6,812 nt of DNA from assembly GCA_003223895.1 (NCBI GenBank), contig QHXD01000826.1, positions 1 through 6,812 on the forward strand, read 5' to 3'. Numbering within the stretch: the stretch's first letter is position 1; each line of letters opens with the position of its first letter. Below the pieces are notes generated by a model, which saw only the letters and a list, made by a program, of their open reading frames with translations, did not search any database and was not told where the DNA came from. The DNA comes from Acidobacteriota bacterium (lineage in GTDB: Bacteria; Acidobacteriota; Terriglobia; 20CM-2-55-15). Below, piece after piece: positions 1 to 6,565 of the stretch. The position numbers and the translations under genes are program-made.

Positions 1-2
1 TC

Positions 3-818
3 GTCATTAACAAATGCGATCGGCCGGGCGTTGACAAGACGGAACGTGCCGTTCTCGCCATGCTTTCACTCGCCCACCGCGCTGGCGGATGGCAGCCGCC
101 GATCGTAAAGACTTCCGCCACGAAAGGTGAGGGAATCGAGGAACTCGTCGAGACTGTCGGCCGATGTCAGGAATTCTTCCGGACTTCCTCCCATCGGATT
201 CAAAAGAAGCGGGAAGCCGCGAGGCAAAGACTAATGACTCTGCTCGAAGAGCGGCTTGTGAACACGGCCGTACAGAAAGTGTTTCCAAACGGTGAACTGA
301 ACCGAGTGGTGGATGAGATTGCGGAACGCCGGCAGGATCCTTATTCAGTAGTTGAACAAATTATAAAAAGCTCGACATTCGGGAGGTCCTGGAATGCCAA
401 TCCGGGGAGCGAAGGATTGATGAAAATCGATCACATTGGAATCGCGGTAAAGTCGATTGCAGAAGCCGCACAAGTCTATGAACAGGCTCTGGGCCTGACA
501 GTCGCCGGCTACGACCAGGTGGATGAGCAGGGCGTGCGCCTGGCGATGCTTAAAATCGGAGAAAGCTATATTGAACTGCTTGAATCCATCCAGCCGGATT
601 CCCCTATCGAAAAATTCATGTCCAGACATGGCGAGGGTCTTCACCATATCGCGGTGCGAGTCGACAATATCGAAGAAGCGCTGGAACGTGTGAAGGCATC
701 GGGAGCACGCCTGATCGACTCCAAGCCACGGCGCGGCGCGCACAATACGCGCACGGCATTTATTCATCCTTCTTCAACACACGGAGTGTTACTCGAGCTG
801 GTGGAACATGGCGGATGA
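3..818 (+). CDS. meaB: MeaB-type GTPase C-terminal part (5' partial), in frame with methylmalonyl-CoA epimerase
   Basis: The frame is open from base 3 and runs without a stop to the TGA at 816-818. Bases 3 to about 362 encode the C-terminal third of MeaB (ArgK/YgfD family), the G3E-family GTPase that protects and loads methylmalonyl-CoA mutase with its B12 cofactor. Visible are the G4 guanine-specificity motif NKCD (bases 9-20), a G5-like TSA in KTSATKGEGI (about 111-140), the RQRLMTLLEERL helix and the closing DPYSVVEQII, after which MeaB proteins normally end. Here translation continues through a linker of about 18 residues (including FGRSWNANPGSEGL) into the epimerase at base 420. MeaB and epimerase act on the same propionyl/methylmalonyl-CoA route, so the adjacency makes sense. 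Whether one fused protein is made, or a stop codon was lost by mutation or sequence error, cannot be told here. Walker A and the catalytic GTPase core lie outside the window. Confidence 0.85.
   Translation, partial: VINKCDRPGVDKTERAVLAMLSLAHRAGGWQPPIVKTSATKGEGIEELVETVGRCQEFFRTSSHRIQKKREAARQRLMTLLEERLVNTAVQKVFPNGELNRVVDEIAERRQDPYSVVEQIIKSSTFGRSWNANPGSEGLMKIDHIGIAVKSIAEAAQVYEQALGLTVAGYDQVDEQGVRLAMLKIGESYIELLESIQPDSPIEKFMSRHGEGLHHIAVRVDNIEEALERVKASGARLIDSKPRRGAHNTRTAFIHPSSTHGVLLELVEHGG
420..818 (+). CDS. mce: methylmalonyl-CoA epimerase (separate start or fused domain)
   Basis: This 132-residue segment is a complete methylmalonyl-CoA epimerase of the vicinal-oxygen-chelate (glyoxalase) fold. 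It interconverts (2R)- and (2S)-methylmalonyl-CoA between propionyl-CoA carboxylase and the B12 mutase. Family signatures are MKIDHIGIAV at the N terminus, YIELLE (50-55), GEGLHHIAV (71-79), LIDSKPRRGAH (98-108) and HPSSTHGVLLELVE (116-129). By homology the metal ligands should include His5, one of His75/His76, and Glu126. Length is typical for a free-standing epimerase. ATG 420 is preceded by GAAGGA (411-416, a tight 3-base spacer) and GGGGAG (404-409), so independent initiation is possible. The upstream MeaB frame nevertheless runs into it with no stop. The 3' end overlaps mtnP by 11 bases, implying coupled translation. Confidence 0.93.
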   Translation: MKIDHIGIAVKSIAEAAQVYEQALGLTVAGYDQVDEQGVRLAMLKIGESYIELLESIQPDSPIEKFMSRHGEGLHHIAVRVDNIEEALERVKASGARLIDSKPRRGAHNTRTAFIHPSSTHGVLLELVEHGG

Positions 819-1671
819 AATCCGGATCGGAATCATAGGCGGCAGTGGCCTCTATCAGATGGAGGGACTGACATCCATCCAGGAAGTGGAAGTCGAAACC
901 CCATTCGGGAAGGCTTCCGACTTGTATCGGACGGGAACTCTAGAAGGCAGGCGCGTGGTTTTTCTGGCGCGGCATCATCGCAATCATACGATCTCGCCTT
1001 CCGAGCTCAATTTCCGCGCGAATATCTACGGATTCAAAAAGCTGGGCGTGGAGTGGGTTCTTTCGGCAAGCGCTGTCGGTTCGCTCAAAGAAGAGTTGAA
1101 GCCGCTGGATATCGTTTTGCCCGATCAGTTTTACGATCGGACCAGGACTCGTATCTCGACGTTCTTCGGCGATGGCCTCGTCGCGCATGTCAGTTTCGCG
1201 GATCCCGTTTGCGGCCTGCTCGCCGACGTCATCCAGCGGGCGGGACAGGACGCCGACGTTCGAATCAAACGAGGCGGCACGTACGTCTGCATGGAAGGAC
1301 CGCAGTTCTCGACGAGGGCGGAATCCAATGTCTACCGGGGCTGGGGAATGGACCTCATTGGAATGACCAACCTTCAGGAAGCGAAACTCGCCCGGGAAGC
1401 CGAGATCTGCTATACGACGATCGCTTTCGTCACCGACTATGATTGCTGGCATCCACAGCACGACGCCGTTACCGTGGCGGACGTCATCGCAAATCTGAAA
1501 AAGAATGGTGAGAATGCGCAGAAGATTATTCGCGCGGCGGTAAAGCGCCTTCCGATCGAGCGCACCTGCAAGTGTCAGCATGCCCTTCAATACGCGTTCA
1601 TTACCGACCTGAAGAAGGCTCCTGAAAACACGAACGCGAAGCTGGAACTGTTGCTGAAGAAATACCTTTGA
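808..1671 (+). CDS. mtnP: S-methyl-5'-thioadenosine phosphorylase
   Basis: This 287-residue cytosolic purine nucleoside phosphorylase-fold enzyme cleaves 5'-methylthioadenosine, a by-product of polyamine and other S-adenosylmethionine chemistry, with phosphate to give adenine and 5-methylthioribose-1-phosphate for methionine salvage. Diagnostic segments are IIGGSGLY (9-16) for phosphate binding, RHHRNH (55-60) and SPSELNFRANI (63-73), SAVGSL (88-93), GGTYVCMEGPQFSTRAES (156-173), MTNLQEAKLAREAEICY (186-202) and TDYDCW (209-214). The paired aspartates in the last motif select a 6-aminopurine and distinguish this family from guanosine/inosine phosphorylases. A C-terminal CKC (254-256) resembles the CxC seen in several homologues. 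Length is normal. ATG 808 lies inside the end of the epimerase frame with only a weak GGTGGA upstream, so coupling is likely. The stop overlaps the next gene's TTG. Confidence 0.95.
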   Translation: MADEIRIGIIGGSGLYQMEGLTSIQEVEVETPFGKASDLYRTGTLEGRRVVFLARHHRNHTISPSELNFRANIYGFKKLGVEWVLSASAVGSLKEELKPLDIVLPDQFYDRTRTRISTFFGDGLVAHVSFADPVCGLLADVIQRAGQDADVRIKRGGTYVCMEGPQFSTRAESNVYRGWGMDLIGMTNLQEAKLAREAEICYTTIAFVTDYDCWHPQHDAVTVADVIANLKKNGENAQKIIRAAVKRLPIERTCKCQHALQYAFITDLKKAPENTNAKLELLLKKYL

Positions 1672-2503
1672 ACATTTTCCTCAACGCGAACCACGAACTC
1701 CGCTCTGGCTGGAAGTTCGCCGCCTATGTTGTCCTGTTCCTGATCATCTGGGTGGCGGCGGGGATCGGGCTGACTGCAATTTACGTCCGAAGCAATCTGC
1801 CCGAGAATCAACTGACGCTGCTCGTTCTCAACGAGTGTGCGCTGTTCATCCCGGCAGTGGGTGCTCTATTGCTGGCGGTCCGCTTTACAGACGGCCGCCC
1901 TCTGAAGACTTTTGGTGTAGGATTTCTTCCGCACTGGCGCCGTGATTTGGCGATGGGTCTCGCACTGGCGGCCGGGATGCTGGCGGTCCTTGTAACCGGG
2001 TGCTACGCCTTCGGTTTTGTAAAGATTTCCTGGACGGCAGGACAGGTGCCGGTTTCAACGTTAGCGACCACTCTGGGTGTGTTGCTTGTTGCCGCGGCCA
2101 ATGAAGAATTGATGTTCCGCAGTTTTCCGCTTCGGGTGCTGATGGATGGTGTCGGGATGTGGCCGGCCGTGCTGGTCATGTCCTCGATCTTTGGCCTGGT
2201 GCATCTGAACAATCCGAATGCGTCGCTACTGGGCACTACGAACACGATTCTCGCCGGGATATTATTGTCGCTCGCGTATGTCAGGACGGGGTCGTTGTGG
2301 TTTCTCATGTAGGCTGGAACGTTGGCATCGGCTTCGTTCTGGGATTTTCATTATCGGGAATAGACATTGCTTCGCTCTGGACGACGGGCATCGCTGGAAG
2401 CGACACTATTCTCGGCGGGGACTACGGTCCTGAGGGCGGGTTACTCGCCACGTTCATTTTTAGCGCCTTTGCGGTGATTGTGAATCGAATTAAACCGAGA
2501 TAG
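1668..2503 (+). pseudogene. CPBP-family intramembrane glutamic protease, frame broken near 2301-2305
   Basis: This is a multi-pass CPBP (CAAX protease/bacteriocin-processing) family membrane protein. The start is TTG 1668, overlapping the mtnP stop as TTGA. The N terminus LRSGWKF followed by hydrophobic segments at about residues 16-40, 48-72, 93-118 and 130-145 fits the family. Motif 1 is NEELMFR (145-151) and motif 2 is FGLVHLNNPNAS (175-186), supplying the catalytic Glu and first His. The frame then ends at TAG 2310-2312, immediately after LAYVRTGSLWFLM. The missing motif 3, SHVGWN, and a normal C terminus (VLGFSLSG, GPEGGLLATFIF) continue in the -1 frame from 2303 to TAG 2501-2503. Family members usually have about five residues between the Trp and this His; here TGG 2298-2300 and CAT 2306-2308 are only five bases apart, so roughly 10 bases are missing. 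Without the second half the protease would lack a catalytic His. The cause could be a real pseudogene or a sequence error. Confidence 0.82.
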
Positions 2504-2509
2504 CTGTCA

Positions 2510-3217
2510 ATGTGGGAACCGTCAATTGCACTCAAGCTTTTGCTGGCCGCAGTTCTGGGTGGCGTCATCGGCCTGGAGCGCGAGCTCCGCGACAAGCCTG
2601 CAGGCCTGCGAACCAACATTCTAATCTGCCTGGGATCGACACTGTTCATGAGCATTTCAACTAGAGTGGCTGAAGTCCTCGGCGGAGATCCCACGCGAAT
2701 TGCGGCGCAAATTATTTCGGGAATTGGATTCCTCGGAGCGGGCGCCGTTCTGCATTCCCATGGCTTCGTGCTCGGGCTTACGACGGCGGCAACCATCTGG
2801 GTTGTAGCGGGTGTGGGAATGGCGCTTGGATCCGGCATGTACTCAGTCGCGATCTTCACGACGGCGATGAGCCTCGTTACGCTCTACTTCCTTGGCTTCG
2901 TCGAAGACAAGATTCAGGGGCGCAAGGCCTACAGCTACACGCTGGTAGTAACCCATCTCAATGAGGCGCTTGCCTCCATCAACAGAGTCCTTCAGGAATG
3001 CTCTGTCTCGGCCGTAAGCTTCAACTTCAAAAAGAAGTCCGGACATTACCGCGTTTGGTTCAATCTTCACATTCCTCGCGAGACCAACCTGAAGATCATC
3101 CAGCGTCTTTCTGAAGTGCCGGAAATCAGCCAGGTCGAAACCGGCACAACAGCGCGCGACTCTGTTCAAGTAATCACAGCGACCGAACACAGCGACGACG
3201 AGGAACGGCGGGCATGA
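2510..3217 (+). CDS. MgtC/SapB-family membrane protein with C-terminal ACT-like domain
   Basis: This 235-residue inner-membrane protein belongs to the MgtC/SapB/YhiD family. Family hallmarks are GGVIGLERELRDKPAGLRT (17-35), DPTRIAAQIISGIGFLGAGAV (a 21-residue stretch, 60-80; its core is GIGFLGAGA) and GLTTAATIWVVAGVGMA (89-105). About five hydrophobic segments lie at 7-22, 35-53, 64-83, 88-107 and 110-131, followed by a soluble domain at about 143-212 whose alternating pattern fits the ACT-like C-terminal domain seen in many members. Characterised MgtC proteins influence growth in low magnesium, virulence and F-type ATPase activity, but the family is diverse and the role here is unknown. ATG 2510 follows the CPBP reading frame by 6 bases; the ribosome-binding signal is weak. 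The stop overlaps dapF as ATGA. No magnesium riboswitch or leader is visible because the gene sits inside an operon. Confidence 0.9.
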   Translation: MWEPSIALKLLLAAVLGGVIGLERELRDKPAGLRTNILICLGSTLFMSISTRVAEVLGGDPTRIAAQIISGIGFLGAGAVLHSHGFVLGLTTAATIWVVAGVGMALGSGMYSVAIFTTAMSLVTLYFLGFVEDKIQGRKAYSYTLVVTHLNEALASINRVLQECSVSAVSFNFKKKSGHYRVWFNLHIPRETNLKIIQRLSEVPEISQVETGTTARDSVQVITATEHSDDEERRA

Positions 3218-4038
3218 TTCCGTTCATCAAAACTCACGCGCTCGGCAACGATTTCATTCTAGTCGAGCAAACGCCCCGGATTCCGCCGGACTATCCAGAT
3301 CTGGCAAGACGTATCTGTCATCGCAATTTCGGAGTGGGAGCCGACGGCCTGATTTTATGGACTCGGGAAAAGGATGTCTTCAACGTCCGAATCTTCAACC
3401 GCGACGGTAGCGAAGCGGAATGTTCGGGAAACGGTTTGCGCTGTGTGGCAGCTTACCTGAACGAGTCGGGGCGCTGGCCCTCGGACGAACTGAAGCTGGT
3501 GACCATTTCCGGTATCTACAGGTTGCGCCGGGCAGGACAACAATATTCAGCCGACATGGGCGAGCCTGGCCTTACGCCGCAGGAAATTCCTTTTGTGCCG
3601 CAGGAGCCGATGGAGCGGGTGGTGAATTATCCCCTGCGCTCCAATGGCGAGATCGTTGCCATCACGGCGTGCTCGACGGGTAATCCACATTGCTCGGTTT
3701 TCGTGGATGAGCTGAATGATTCATATGTAGAAAAGCTCGGTCCGCTGCTTGAACGCCATTCCGCCTTTCCGAACCGCACGAATGTGGAATTCATTCACGT
3801 GTTGAACGAGAGTGAAATTGAGGTGGCATTCTGGGAACGCGGAGTGGGCAAGACCTACGCATCGGGCACCGGGTCATGCGGGGCCACGGTGGCATCGATT
3901 CTCAATAAGAAGACCGGGCGACAGGTCACCGTGCATACGAAAGCTGGTAAGATCATCGTCGAATGGCCCGAGAACGGCCGCCTGAAACTGACGTCGACCG
4001 CGGATGTCGTGGCGGAAGGGAATTATCTGGAAGCGTAA
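3214..4038 (+). CDS. dapF: diaminopimelate epimerase homologue with both catalytic Cys positions replaced by Ser
   Basis: This 274-residue protein has the full two-domain DapF layout. The canonical enzyme converts LL- to meso-diaminopimelate for lysine and peptidoglycan in the cytosol. Matches are HALGNDF (8-14), GVGADGLI (40-47), FNRDGSEAE (61-69), SGNGLRC (71-77), STGNPHCSVFVD (154-165) and WERGVGKTYASGTGSCG (207-223), including Glu208-Arg209. In typical DapF the two proton-transferring cysteines lie in CGNG and ACGTG (Cys73 and Cys217 in Haemophilus influenzae). Here the aligned residues are Ser71 and Ser217; Cys70 and Cys222 are nearby but not at those positions. The usual GET before the second site is GKT. 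The frame is intact, so this looks like a true variant. It may be a lineage-typical Ser-type DapF or act on a related substrate. AGGA (3201-3204) lies 9 bases before ATG 3214, which overlaps the mgtC-like stop. Confidence 0.9.
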   Translation: MIPFIKTHALGNDFILVEQTPRIPPDYPDLARRICHRNFGVGADGLILWTREKDVFNVRIFNRDGSEAECSGNGLRCVAAYLNESGRWPSDELKLVTISGIYRLRRAGQQYSADMGEPGLTPQEIPFVPQEPMERVVNYPLRSNGEIVAITACSTGNPHCSVFVDELNDSYVEKLGPLLERHSAFPNRTNVEFIHVLNESEIEVAFWERGVGKTYASGTGSCGATVASILNKKTGRQVTVHTKAGKIIVEWPENGRLKLTSTADVVAEGNYLEA

Positions 4039-4960
4039 TGAGTAAGAGAGTGTTTGACGTCGTTGTTGTAGGAGCCGGGCCTTCGGGGCTTGCGTGCGCA
4101 ATTGAAGCCAAAAAGTACGAGCTGAGTTGCGTGGTGCTGGAAAAAGGAGGCATCACAAATTCGATTTTGCACTTTCCCACCCAGATTATTTTCTTCACAA
4201 CCCCGGAGTTGCTCGAGATCGGCAACATTCCCCTGGTTTCCGAGCGTGAAAAGCCGTCACGCAACGAAGCGCTCAAGTATTACCGGAAGGTTGCCGGAAT
4301 GTACAAACTCGACGTACATCAATACGAGGAAGTTCTTCGCATCGAAAGGGTGGAGGCACACCGCTTCCGGATTAACACGACGGCGTCCGTATATGAGGCC
4401 CATAACGTCGTACTGTCGATCGGACATTACGACAACCCGAACTGGAAGCTCATCCGTTCTACGATCGTGACGTGGCTGTGATTGGTGGAAAGAATTCGGC
4501 CGTCGAGGCAGCGCTGGATCTCTTCAGAGGCGGCGCGCGGGTTTCGGTAGTTCATCGTGGAGCGTCGCTGGGACAGACAGTGAAATACTGGATAAGGCCT
4601 GACATCGAGAATCGATTCAAGAAGGGCGAAATCGCAGCCTATATGAATGCACGGGTCCTGGAGATCACGAAAGACCACGTGAAGGTGGCGCAAAACGGCA
4701 GCGCACGAGAGGTACCCGCCCAACAGGTGTTCGCGCTGACCGGGTACCACCCCACCATGGTGTTCTTTGACCAGCTCGGCGTTCAATACGATGGCGATAC
4801 GCTTCGCCCGCAATACGATCCGCAAACCTTCGAGACGAACGTGCCCGGTGTTTATCTCGCAGGTTCAGTCGTCGGCGGACGACTCAACGGCGAGGTCTTT
4901 ATCGAAAACGGCAGGTTTCACGGGGAAGTATTGATGAAGGCGATTGGAAGCAGGAATTGA
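4038..4960 (+). pseudogene. ypdA: YpdA-family FAD/NAD(P) oxidoreductase (bacillithiol-disulfide reductase type), frame broken near 4449
   Basis: ATG 4038 overlaps the dapF stop as TAATG, with GGAAG four bases upstream. The first part (4038-4448, 137 residues) has the FAD-binding VVVVGAGPSG (8-17), LEKGG (34-38), FPTQIIFFTTPELLEIG (46-62) and SIGHYDNPNW, all typical of YpdA/Bdr, the NADPH-dependent flavoprotein linked to bacillithiol-disulfide reduction. That frame dies at TGA 4479-4481. The family continues in the -1 frame from CAT 4451: HPFYDRDVAVIGGKNSAVEAAL (first 20 residues are the second Rossmann motif region), FALTGYHP, VPGVYLAG and IENGRFHGE, ending at TGA 4958-4960. Together the pieces give about 306 residues against about 324 in Bacillus. 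The missing part is the segment normally reading like IPGEDLP...HYF, so about 50 bases are lost. Firmicute YpdA has Cys in GGGPCG; here it is Ser16. As written, no intact enzyme can be made. Confidence 0.85.
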
Positions 4961-4963
4961 CCG

Positions 4964-5353
4964 CTAATTCTTATCCGGTTCGTAGGCCTTCACCGCGTCT
5001 TCGTACTTGTCGTGGATCTTGATTTCGAAGAATTCCTCGACGCGCTCGGTCGGCCACATCTCGATTGCATCCCAGGCCATTCTCTCGCAAACGTTAACGC
5101 AAATCTTGCAACCAATGCACTCATCAAATCGAATCTGCACGTTCGGGATGATGACGTTGATGCCGTTCGAAGCGTCGCGCGGCGTATGCTCGATGCAGTC
5201 CACCGGGCAGAAGCTGATGCAAGCCTCACAACCCGTGCAGTTATCGGGAATAACTACAGCTATCTCCTTTGGCTTCTTTTTCTTCCGCGTGATTTTGGCC
5301 GGGGCCTCGGGAATGATCAGTGTCGGATTTGCTTTTTTGGGATCGTAAGCCAC
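4964..5353 (-). CDS. 2[4Fe-4S] ferredoxin
   Basis: This 129-residue soluble electron carrier has two [4Fe-4S] binding motifs. The first is C39-x2-C42-x2-C45-x3-C49-Pro, with an additional Cys53; the second is C79-x2-C82-x2-C85-x3-C89. The spacing between motifs (30 residues) is longer than in small clostridial ferredoxins. A lysine-rich N-terminal extension (KITRKKKKPKE, 20-30) and an acidic C-terminal tail (about 104-129) flank the cluster domain. No signal peptide or membrane segment is seen. The start is GTG 5353; AGGAG (complement of 5365-5369) lies 11 bases upstream, inside the last codons of ispH, whose stop is only 3 bases away, so the pair is co-transcribed and probably coupled. IspH is an iron-sulfur reductase that needs low-potential electrons, so this protein is a plausible donor. 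That pairing is inference; general ferredoxin duties are equally possible. Confidence 0.92.
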   Translation of the reverse strand: MAYDPKKANPTLIIPEAPAKITRKKKKPKEIAVVIPDNCTGCEACISFCPVDCIEHTPRDASNGINVIIPNVQIRFDECIGCKICVNVCERMAWDAIEMWPTERVEEFFEIKIHDKYEDAVKAYEPDKN

Positions 5354-5356
5354 GTA

Positions 5357-6559
5357 CTAGTACACTCCTATTAAATCGACCAGGTCCATTGTACCGCGAA
5401 AGCTCAGGATCCGTTCGATGGTTTCTCCGATCTGATTGTTCGGCGTTGAGGCGCCGGCGGTAATCCCGATGACCCGCGCGGCTGGAGGGAGCCAGTTGCG
5501 GGTAACCATCTCTTCCCGAACTCCTCCGGGCTTATGCCGAATTTCGTCTGCGCTCAAAAGGGCGGCCGCATCTTCAATGTGGTAGGTTCGGGTGAAGCCG
5601 TTCGCGATCTTCGTGAGGTTATTGGTGTTGCTGCTGTTGTAGCCGCCGATCACGATCATCAGGTCCAGCTTCTCCTTTTCGAGCTGGCGGACGGCATCCT
5701 GGCGATCCTGCGTCGCGCTGCAAATCGTATCGAACGAATAGAAGTGGGTCGGCAACTCGTCTTCGCTGTGGCGGCGGCTCATGGCCAGCCGTAGCATTTC
5801 CGCGATTTCCAGCGATTCCGAGCTCAGCATCGTGGTTTGATTCGCCAGTCCGATTCGGCTCAGATGAAGATCCGGATCGAAGCCCGCAGACACGGCTTTC
5901 GAGAAGCGCCTCATGAAATCGGCTTTGTCGCCCCCATGGGCGATGTAGCCGCAAACATACGCGGCTTCTTTCTTGTCCCGAATGACAAGGTACTGCGCGC
6001 CCTTAAACAACGTGGTTCGCGAAAACGTCGCCTCGGTTTCCTCATGTTCGAATTTTCCGTGAATGACGGAGGTGACGCCCGCGCGCGCATATCGCTCGAC
6101 ATTTTTCCAGACGTTCAAAACGGATCCGCAGGTCGTATCGACCACAATGCAACCCTTCTTCGCAAGCAGGTCGATGTCCGCCGCGGGTATGCCGAAAGCG
6201 GGAATCAGGACGACATCGTCCCGAAGAATATCGTCATACTTGTGAGGCCCGTCCGGAAGGAACCGTATTCCCATCCGTTCCAGCTTATTATTGACGTGAG
6301 GATTGTGGATGATTTCGCCGGTGAGAAAAATGCGATGATTCGGGAACTTTGCGATCGCTTCGTAGGCGTATTCGACAGCGCGCTCGACCCCGTAGCAGAA
6401 GCCGAATTCCATGGCGAGCCGGAAGGTGAGATCCCCCGCCTGGAGGCGGAAGCCATTGGCGCGCATGATGTCCACGATCTGGCTGCGATAATTCTCGCGC
6501 AGCTGCGGCCGGACCTCCGCGCGTAGACCGAATCCTTTTTGGAAGTATGTCTGGTCCAA
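5357..6559 (-). CDS. ispH: 4-hydroxy-3-methylbut-2-enyl diphosphate reductase, long plant/cyanobacterial type
   Basis: This 400-residue cytosolic enzyme catalyses the last MEP-pathway step, reducing HMBPP to isopentenyl and dimethylallyl diphosphate with two electrons and a [4Fe-4S] cluster. The three cluster cysteines are C55 (EFGFCYGVERAV), C144 (VDTTCGSV) and C280 (FDTICSATQDRQDA). Substrate-site residues include EIIHNPHVN (82-90), H172 and E174 in FEHEETEAT, NQTTM (240-244), GGYNSSNT (305-312) and AGASTPN (368-374). The N-terminal extension with KGFGLRAEV and the overall length match cyanobacterial and plant IspH, not the shorter E. coli form of about 316 residues. TTG 6559 is chosen because it is the only start upstream of the conserved KGFG region; an in-frame TAG lies at 6590-6592. 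No clear ribosome-binding site precedes it. Promoter candidate TGTTACAAT lies just upstream. TAG 5357-5359 is 3 bases from the ferredoxin start. Confidence 0.95.
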   Translation of the reverse strand: MDQTYFQKGFGLRAEVRPQLRENYRSQIVDIMRANGFRLQAGDLTFRLAMEFGFCYGVERAVEYAYEAIAKFPNHRIFLTGEIIHNPHVNNKLERMGIRFLPDGPHKYDDILRDDVVLIPAFGIPAADIDLLAKKGCIVVDTTCGSVLNVWKNVERYARAGVTSVIHGKFEHEETEATFSRTTLFKGAQYLVIRDKKEAAYVCGYIAHGGDKADFMRRFSKAVSAGFDPDLHLSRIGLANQTTMLSSESLEIAEMLRLAMSRRHSEDELPTHFYSFDTICSATQDRQDAVRQLEKEKLDLMIVIGGYNSSNTNNLTKIANGFTRTYHIEDAAALLSADEIRHKPGGVREEMVTRNWLPPAARVIGITAGASTPNNQIGETIERILSFRGTMDLVDLIGVY

Positions 6560-6565
6560 GTCGCA

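Noticed and set aside
1567..1575. CxC motif (C254/C256) near the MtnP C terminus as evidence of a thermophile
   Set aside because: Related CxC pairs occur in several homologues, and nothing else in the window points to thermophily.
940..1590. Long antisense open frame of 216 codons opposite mtnP
   Set aside because: It is the mirror of a strongly conserved mtnP frame, shows no recognisable domain and has no ribosome-binding site.
2298..2312. Programmed -1 ribosomal frameshift in the CPBP gene
   Set aside because: No X-XXY-YYZ slippery heptamer is present and about three residues are missing as well, so a deletion explains it better.
2422..2859. 145-codon antisense frame across the CPBP end and the mgtC-like gene
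   Set aside because: It overlaps clearly conserved coding sequence on the plus strand and its composition (Pro/Ser/Thr rich) is typical of a shadow frame.
4952..4972. Inverted repeat GAATT/AATTC between the convergent genes as a bidirectional terminator
   Set aside because: The stem is short, AT-rich, includes a G-U pair and has no T-tract on either side.
5837..6526. 229-codon plus-strand open frame opposite ispH
   Set aside because: It lies wholly inside ispH, whose cluster cysteines and substrate motifs are all on the minus strand; the mirror frame has no family features.
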